A stretch of DNA of 64,000 nucleotides from Chondrosia reniformis (lineage: Eukaryota; Porifera; Demospongiae; Chondrillida; Chondrillidae): assembly GCA_947172415.1 (NCBI GenBank), contig OX359200.1, positions 3,598,501 through 3,662,500 of the forward strand, read 5' to 3'. Within the stretch, counting starts at the first letter, position 1. Each line of letters opens with the position of its first letter. The notes under the pieces were generated by a model. That model made no database searches, was not told where the DNA came from, and saw only the letters and a program-made list of their open reading frames with translations. The translations under genes were made by a program, and so were the position numbers. Shown here in pieces: positions 55,797-64,000 of this stretch.

Positions 55797-58700
55797 TTGT
55801 AAAATTATGTATTTACTAGTTGTATATACTAATTGTATGTACTAGTTGTATGTAGTTGCAGGTACTTGTTATATGTACTAGTTGTGTGTACTTGTTGTAT
55901 GTACTAGTTATATGAACTAGTTGTATGTACTAGAAGTATTAACTAGTTTTATGTACTAGTTGCATGTACTATTAACTAGTTGTATGCACTACTTGTATGT
56001 ACAAGTTATATGTACTGGTTATATGTACTAGTTCTATGTCCTAGTTGTGATACTAGTTGTAAGTACTATATAGTTGTATATACGGGTTGTATGTACTAAT
56101 TGTAGGCACCAGTTGTATGTACTTGTTGTATTTACTAGATGTATGTACTAGTTGTTTGCAATTGTTGTATGTATTAATTATATGTACTAGTTGAATGTAC
56201 TAGTTGTACGTACTTGTTGTATATGTGTTCTAGTAAGTAGTTGTATGCACTAGTTATATGTACTAGTTGTATGTTTTAGATGTATGTACTAGTTGTATGT
56301 AATAGATGTACGTACTATTTGTATGTACTAATTGAATGTAGTAGTTTATGAACTAGGAATTAATTGCATGTACTAGTTATAGGTACTGGATGTATGTACA
56401 AGGTGTATGTACCAGTTGTGTGAACTTGTAACAATCTGTATTTACTAGTTGTAAGTACTAGCTGTATGGCCTATTTGTAAGTAGTTATATAGACTAGTTG
56501 TATGTACTAGTTGTGTGTAATTGTATCTACTAGTTATATGTATTAGATGTATGTACTACTTGTACATACTAGTTACTAGTTTTATGTACTAGTTGTATGT
56601 ACTAGTTTTATGTACTAATTTTCTTTACTAGCGGTGTGTAATAGTTGTTTTTACTAGTTTTATGTACTAGTTGATTGAACTAGTTGTATGTAGTTATATG
56701 TACTAGTGTTAAGTACTGGTTGTGAGTAATTGTTGTAACTACTAATTATATGTACTGGTTGTAAGTACTAGTTGTGTTTAATTGTTGTATGATACGACTT
56801 ATATGTACTAGCTGTATTTACTAGTTGTATATACTAATTGTAATTACTAGTTATATGTATATACTTGTTGTATGTACTAGTTGCATGAACTAGTTGTAAA
56901 TATATTTTGGTTAGTAGTTGTATGTACAAGTCATATGTACTAGTTGTATCTACTAGTTGTATGTAGTGATTGTATGTACTAGTAACAATCTTTATTTACT
57001 AGTTTTATGTACTAGTTGTATGTGGTTATATATACTTGTTGTATATAGTTATATATTCTAATTGTATGTATTAGTTGTGTGTTATTGGTGTATGTACTAG
57101 GTATAGTACTAGTTGTATGTAATAATTGTATTTACTAGTTTTATATACTAGTAAGTTGTTGCATATACTAGTTACATGTACTAGTTGCATGTACTAGTTG
57201 TATGTACTAGGTGTAAGTACTAGTAACATTCTGTATTTACTAGTTGTATGTAATAGTTGTATGTTCTAGTTGGATGGACTAGTAACTAGTTGTATGTACT
57301 TGTATGAAGTTATATATAATAGTTGTATGTATATACTAGTTGTATGTAATTGTTCTATGTAGTTATAGGTATTTGTTGATGTATTAATTGTATGCACTCG
57401 TCAAAGGCACTATTTTATTATACTATTTGTATGTATTAAGTGTATGTATTAGTAACAATCTGTATTTACTAATTTAATGTAATAGTTGTATGTACTAATT
57501 GTATGTACTAGTAGTATGTACTAGTAACTAGTTGAATGTTCTAGTTGTATTTACTAGTTGTGTGTACTAGTTTAATGTACTAGATGTATGTACTAGTTTT
57601 ATTTACTAGTTGTTTGTATTAGTTCTCTGTACTAGTTGTGTGTACTCCTTGAATGTACTTGTTGTATGCACTAGTTGTATGTACTAGTTGTATGTACTAG
57701 TTATATGTATATACTTATTTTAAGTACTAGTTGCATGTATTAGTTGTATATATGTTCTAATTAGTAGTTGTATGTACTAGTTATATATACTAGTTGTATC
57801 TACTAGCTGTATATACTAGTTGTATGTACTAATTGAATGTACTAGTAACAATCTGTATTTACTAGTTGTATGTACTAGTTGTGTGTAGTTATATGTACTA
57901 GTTGTATGTAGTTATATATACTAGTTGTATGTAGTAGTTGTGTGTAATTATTTTAGGTACTAGTTATATTAACTAGTTGTATATAATAGTTGTATGTACT
58001 AGTTATATGTACTAGTTAGTGGTTGCATGTACTAGTTAAATGTAATAGTTGTATGTACTAGTTGGATGAACTAGTAACTTGTTGTATGTTCTAGTTGTAT
58101 GTAGTTATATTTAATAGTTGTATGTATATACTCGTTGTGTGTAATTGTTCTATGTGCTAGCTATATGGAGTAGTTCATTTAGTAATTGAATGTACTAGTT
58201 GTATGTACTAGTTGTATGTAGTAGTTGTATGGACTAGTAAGAAGTTGCATGTACTAATTATATGTACTAGTTGTGTGAACTAGTTGTAAGTACTAGGTGT
58301 ATGTACTAGCAACAATCTGTATTTACTAATTGTATGTACTAGTTGTATGTACTAAGTGTAAGTAATTATATGTAGTAGTTGTATGTACTAGTTGTGTGCA
58401 ATTGTCGTATGTACTAGTTATATGTACTAGTTATATGTAGTAGTTGTATGTACTAGTTGTATGTACTAGTTGTATGAACTAGTTGTATATCCTAGTTGTA
58501 TGTACTAGTTGTATGTTCGAGTACCTAGTTGTATTTAATAGCTATATGTACTACTTGTAGGTAGTTTATATACTACTGCTATGTACTAGTTGGTTGTATT
58601 TTTTGTATACTAGTTAAATTTACTAGTTGTAGTTACTAGTTTTATGACATAGTTGTATGAACTAGTAACTGGATGTTTGTACTAACTGTATGTATTAGCT

Positions 58701-58937
58701 GTATGGTCTAGTAAGTAGTTGCAGGTCCTAGGTATATTTTATAGTTGTATGTACTAGTTGGAAGTAATTATATGTACTAGTTGTATGTACTAGTTGTTTG
58801 AAATTGTTGTATGTTCTAGTTATATGAACTAGTTGTATGTTCTTGCTGAATGTACTAGTTGTATGTAGTTACATATACTACTTGTATGTACTAGTTGTGT
58901 GTAATTGTTTTATGTACTTGTTATAAGTAATAGTTGT
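55797..58937. repeat. 13-bp satellite, forward orientation (right arm)
   Basis: Forward-phase satellite, the reverse complement of about 24,690-27,593 apart from insertions found only in the left arm (TTAA MITE, RTE-tailed element). It carries the empty sites for both. No gene is seen. Confidence 0.92.
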
Positions 58938-59839
58938 ATAAACTAATTCAAACAACTAGAACATACAACTAGGAAATACTGATAGTTACTAATACATACA
59001 ACTAGGTATTACAATTTCTACATACAACTAGGACATAAAACTAGTACATAGAACTAGTACACACAACTAGTACATACAACTAGTATGTATTACTAGGACA
59101 TACAACTAGTAAATACACCAAGTATATACAACTGGTACCTACAATTAGAACATACAACCATTAAATACACCTATATAGTACTTACAACTAATACTACAAC
59201 TAGGACATAAAACTAGAACATATAACCAGTATATATAACTTGTACATACAAATAGGACATATATGCAAATAGTATATAGTAATAGTACATACAAATAGTA
59301 CATACAAGTAGTATATACAACTAGTTACTACTACATAGAACTAGTACATACGACTAGTAACTACAACTAGTAAATATAATTAGTAGATACAATATTTACA
59401 CACACCTAGGACATTCAACTAGTACATACAGCTAGTACATAAAACTAGTACATAGATCGAATTCATACAACTAGTACATATAACTAGTTACTAGTACATA
59501 CATCTAGTACATATAACTAGTCCACACTTCTAGTACATACATCTACGACATATAACTAGTACATACAACAATTACACAAAACTAGTACATATAACTAGTA
59601 CATTTAACTACATACAACTAGTACATACAATAAGTATATGCAACTAGTAAAAACATATTGTTACTAGTCCATACACCAATTACATACAACTAGTACATAC
59701 AACTAGTACATACAACTAGTACATACAACTAGTACATATACTTAGTTCTTGCAACTCCTTACTAGTACATACAACTAGTACATACAGTTAGTACATACAA
59801 TTTGTACATACTACTTGTATTTACAACTAGTACATACAA
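58938..59839. repeat. 13-bp satellite, reverse orientation (right arm)
   Basis: After the switch TTGTATAAACTAATTCAAAC the satellite runs in reverse phase. It is the inverted counterpart of about 17,900-19,130. No gene is seen. Confidence 0.9.
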
Positions 59840-60031
59840 TAATGGAATAAGGATTTCTTCTAACTGCGTCGAACTTATCTTTGTAAAGGTTCATCTTTCG
59901 ACTTTTAGAGTGTCTAGAGACGCAGTTTTTTCGATTCTTCTGTCTGCCAAACTTTTCGACCCTGGGGGTCTTCTTCAGTGAATGGTGTTGGTCTTCAAGG
60001 TGTCTTCATTTATAGGCATCTTTTCCCGCCA
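59840..60031 (-). pseudogene. Penelope-like 3' end fragment, copy F
   Basis: On the - strand it reads from GGCGGGAAAAGATGCCTATA through the PLE 3' untranslated region, including the GACCCCCAGGGTC hairpin, to the ORF-start tail ending ATTCCATTA. It has no coding domain. It is joined on its 5' side to the palindrome at 60,051 and an RTE-like fragment. Confidence 0.8.
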
Positions 60032-60050
60032 AGTCGCCGAGTACATCCGT

Positions 60051-60106
60051 GTACAGAAAACCAACCCACACGGATAGATCTATCCGTGTGGGTTGGTTTT
60101 CTGTAC
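60051..60106. repeat. Perfect 56-bp palindrome made of PLE coding sequence
   Basis: Two 28-bp arms with no spacer: GTACAGAAAACCAACCCACA begins the left arm, and its exact inverse ends the right arm at 60,106. The arms are the PLE codons for VYRKPTHTDR. The left arm continues outward into further PLE sequence (GAGTACATCC, from 60,040). The right arm ends at an RTE-like sequence through shared GTAC. Confidence 0.92.
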
Positions 60107-61253
60107 AATTTCCTCAGTGTACACCTTCTTCATTAGTCTGTCATCTTCCATCTTCTCCAACTCCTCCTTCCATGTTCTTTGTTTCCTTTTCACTTTCTCC
60201 ATCACGTCCTCTTGCCTCACTGCCTCCCTCACATCTTCATTCCTTACTCTGTCAATCCTTGACACTCCTTCTACTCTTCTCAGGTAAGCCATTTCTGTTG
60301 TCCCTAGTCTGCTCTCGTACCTCTTCATCATTATCCATGTTTCACTGCCATACAGCATGGTTGGTATCACCATTGCATTATACCCCCTCAACTCCCTTCT
60401 TTCTAGCACCTCCTTCCTCATAGCTCCTATCACTCTGGCTGCTGCACCCACTCTGTGTTCAATTTTCTCTTCACATGTCCCATCTGCACTCAGGATAGCT
60501 CCTAAGTATTTCATGTTTTGAACTTGTTCTATCTCTTCCCCATCCACACACACTTTGCAGTCTTCTCCTTGCTTACTAACCATCATCACTTTAGTTTTGC
60601 CCCAATGTATCTTCATTCCCCAATTACTCATTGCCTTCTTTAACTCCCTCAAATTTGTCTCCATGTCCTCCTTCCTCTCTGTTAGTTGCATCACGTCATC
60701 AGCAAACAGCACTATACATACTTCAGTAGTTGACATCCTCACACCTCCTACAAAGCTCTCTATTCCCTCTCTTACTATCTTGTCCATAAACACATTAAAT
60801 AGCTATGGTGACATGACACAGCCCTGCCTCACTCCTTGTGTTATTGGAAACCAGTCCGACAACTCATCCTTCACTCTGACACAAGCCTCACTCTTCTTGT
60901 ACAATGATCTAATGGCCCTCAGCAGTCTTCACTTCACACCACATTCCTCTAACACATTCCATAGCTTATCTCTACCCACCCTTTCGTAGGCCTTTTCCAA
61001 ATCCACACATGCCACTACCATATTCTTTTTCTTCTCTAACATTTTCTCACTCATTTGTCTTATGGTAAAAAGCTGGTCCGTGCAACTTCTACCCTTTCTA
61101 AAACCCCCCGAGCTTCAAGTACCTTGCTTTTTGTCACATCTCTTGTCCTTTCATCCAGTATCCTTGCATAGACCTTACTTGGGATTCTGACGAGGCTTAT
61201 GCCCCGGTAATTCTCACATTTCAACTTGCTTCCTTTCTTATGCACTGGCACAA
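60107..61253 (-). pseudogene. RTE-like fragment, right-arm copy, 3' end lost
   Basis: The same element as 16,447-17,733, in inverted orientation, with an identical 5' junction to satellite (TTACTATATAGTGCA at 61,254-61,268). It keeps motif C as FADD and lacks the left copy's frameshift and stop near 17,100-17,165. Motif B, however, has W changed to TAG (60,803-60,805). The frame 60,080-60,793 runs through KYLGAILSADG and MLYGSETW to VYTEEIV, then enters the palindrome, so the RGRP end, 3' untranslated region and tail are missing. Confidence 0.87.
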
Positions 61254-64000
61254 TTACTATATAGTGCATACAACTTGTAAATACAACTAGTAATATAACT
61301 ACATACAACTAGTACAGACAACTAGTACGTACAACTAGTAAATAAAGAATGTTACTAGACCATACACCTAGTACACACAACTATATAGTACATACAACTA
61401 CTTACTAGTACATACAACTAGTACATACAATTAGTACAGCAAACTAGTCCAAACAGCTAGTACATACAACTAGTACATATAACTAGTACATACAACTACT
61501 TACTAGAACATATAAACAACTAGTACATACAACCAGGACATACAACTAGTACATACACCTAGTGTATACAACTAGTATATACAACTAGTATTTACAACTA
61601 GTACATACAGCTACTACATACAACTAGTTACTATATAGTCCATACAACTTGTAAACACAACTAGTTCATATAACTACATACAACTAGTACAGACAACTAG
61701 TACGTACAACTACTAAATAAAGAATGTTACCAGACCATACACCTAGTACATACAACTATATAGGACATGCAGCTACTTACTAGTACATAAAACTAGTATA
61801 TATATACAATTACTACATACAACTAGTACATATAACTAGTAGTTACAAGTTACAATAAATACAAACAACTAGTACTTACAACTAGTACATATAACTACAT
61901 ACAACTAGTCTATACAACTAGAATATACAACTAATAACAACAGATTGTTGCTATTGCATACACCTACAACTAGTACATATAACTGGTACATGCAACTACT
62001 TACTAGTACATACAACTAGTACATACAATTAGTACAGGCAACTAGACCAAACAGCTTGTACATACAACTAGTATATACAACTACATACAAGTAGCACATA
62101 CAACTAGTACATATAACTAGTGCATATAACTAGTTACTAGTATATAGAACTCGGATATACAACTAGTGCATTCAACTAGTAAAATCAATTAGTACATACA
62201 TCTTGCAACAAGGACATAAAACTAGTAACTACGACTGGTAAATTTAACAAGTATACAAACATATACACAACTAGTACATAGAAGAAGTATATAGAACTAC
62301 ATAACACTAGTACATACAACTTGTATAAACAAGTAATACATACAACTAGTAGATACAACTAATACATATAACTAGTACATTCAACTACTCACTAGTACAT
62401 ACAACTAGAACATACAATTAATACATACAACTATAACATATAACAAGTACATACAACAATTACACAGAAGTAGTACACACAACTAATATATACAACTACA
62501 TACAACTAGCACATACAACTAGTACATACAACTAGTAAATAAAGGTTGTTTCTTGTAAGTACACCTTGTAAATATAACGACTACATAAAAGTAGTACATA
62601 TAACTAGTACATATAACTATTACATACAACAATTTCACACAGCTGGTACATACAACTAGTTTATAAAACTAGTAATTAGTATATACAACCAGTACATACA
62701 ACTAGTACATGCAACTAGCTACTAGTACACAAAACTAGTACATAAAACTAGTTCATATAACTAGTACGTATAACTAGTACATACAACAATTGCACACAAC
62801 TAGTACATACAACTAGTAAATATACCAAGTATATACAACTGGTACCTACAATTAGACCATACAACCATTACATACAACTATACAATACGTACAACTAAAA
62901 GTACACCTAGGACATAAAACTAGTACATATAACCAGTACATATAACTTGTACATACAAATAGGACATACAAGTAGTATATACAACTAGTTACTACTACAT
63001 AGAACTAGTACATACAACTAGTAACTACAACTAGGAAATATAATTAGTAGATACAAAATTTACACACAACCAGGACATTAAACTAGAATATACAACTAAT
63101 ACATACAGCTAGTCCATAAAACTGGTACACAGAACAAGTTCATACAACTAGTACCTAAAACTAGTCCACACTGCTAGTACATTCATCTAGTACATATAAC
63201 TAGTACATACAACAATTACACACAACTAGTACATATAACTAGTACATTTAACTACACACAACTAGTACATACAATGAGTATATACAACTAGTAAATACAT
63301 ATTGTTAATAGTACATACACCTAGTACATACAACCAGTTCATACAACTATCAAATACAAATACTACTTACAAATACTACATACAACTAGTACATACAACT
63401 AGTACATAGAACTAGTACATACCACTAGTACATAAAACTAGCAAATACTTATTGTTACTAGTACTTACAACTTGTACCTTCAACTAGTACTTATACCTAG
63501 TACATGCAACTACTTACTAGTACATACAACTAGTACATAAAATTATTGCATACAACTAGTCCATATAACTAGTATATACAACAATGACACACAACTAGAA
63601 CATACAACTAGTACATATAACAGCAAACAATTTGTACATACAACTAGTAAACACAGATTGTCACTAGTACATACACCTAGTACAAACAACTAGTATATGC
63701 AACTGGTACATATCACTAGTATATGCAACTAGTCAATACATATTGTTACTAGTACATACAACTAGTACATATAACTAGTAAATGCAACTACAAACTAGAA
63801 CATCTATACAACTAGTCCATTTAATTACATAAAAATAGTCCACACAGCTAGTACTTACAACTAGAAAATACATATTGTTACTAGTACATACAACTAGTAC
63901 ATAAAACAAGTACATGCAACTACAAACTAGAACATCTTTACAACTAGTCCATTTAATTACATAAAAATAGTCCCAACAGCTAGTACTTACAACTAGTAAA
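61254..64000. repeat. 13-bp satellite, reverse orientation
   Basis: Reverse-phase satellite. 61,254-61,890 is the outer right arm of the inverted duplication and contains a local direct repeat of about 360 bp (near 61,338 and 61,698). About 62,205-62,300 shows the site matching the flanks of hairpin copy III without the insertion. About 62,640-63,300 resembles 59,090-59,700. No gene is seen to the end. Confidence 0.93.

Noticed and set aside
55797-58937. Independent PLE insertion for copy E
   Set aside because: Its 3' flank is the reverse complement of copy A's flank, so it is the duplicated copy of A.

Overview
The window looks like a repeat-dominated, probably heterochromatic piece of an animal genome. 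No host gene, tRNA, rRNA, operon or bacterial feature is visible. The animal assignment is an inference from the mobile elements present: a GIY-YIG Penelope-like element (PLE), an R4/Dong-type and a second restriction-like-endonuclease (REL) non-LTR retrotransposon, RTE-like fragments, and pogo-like and piggyBac-like MITEs. The species cannot be told; a marine invertebrate is only a guess.

Most of the window is one degenerate AT-rich satellite with a 13-bp core, TACTAGTTGTATG. It reads this way on the + strand from 1 to about 19,130. It is on the opposite strand from there to about 55,797, apart from a flipped patch at about 25,546-25,745. It is forward again from 55,797 to 58,937 and reversed to the end. 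Recurring longer words show higher-order duplication: about 1-2,400 matches about 9,990-12,690; about 3,000-4,300 matches about 6,050-7,500; and many blocks between 38,000 and 55,000 match each other. A larger inverted duplication relates about 15,957-28,530 to about 54,864-61,890.

Nested in the satellite, in order, are: hairpin-ended short element copy I (872-1216); two pogo-like MITEs (3027-3446, 6075-6525); hairpin element copy II (10,809-11,157); a REL retrotransposon on the - strand with one 1018-residue frame (12,688-15,956); a 5'-truncated RTE-like copy with target duplication (16,447-17,733); a full-length R4/Dong-like element on the - strand with a 1307-residue frame (19,219-23,588); hairpin copy III (23,703-24,113); a TTAA MITE (25,066-25,531); a short RTE-tailed element (26,460-26,783); and an inverted PLE pair (27,594-30,710). 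These are followed by a second R4-like copy split in two by 2.8 kb of satellite (31,141-33,220 and 35,996-38,212, with hairpin copy IV inside the satellite); a second inverted PLE pair (40,777-45,254); a PLE fragment (54,864-55,796); and a PLE/palindrome/RTE chimera (59,840-61,253).

The coding capacity is for retrotransposition only. The R4-like copy at 19,497-23,420 keeps visible catalytic motifs. The 1018-residue REL protein is open but has FADN in place of FADD. The PLE frames keep reverse transcriptase and GIY-YIG motifs but share one frame break in every copy that spans it. Because the satellite is duplicated, several insertions can be compared with their own empty sites elsewhere in the window, which fixes insertion boundaries and target duplications without outside data.
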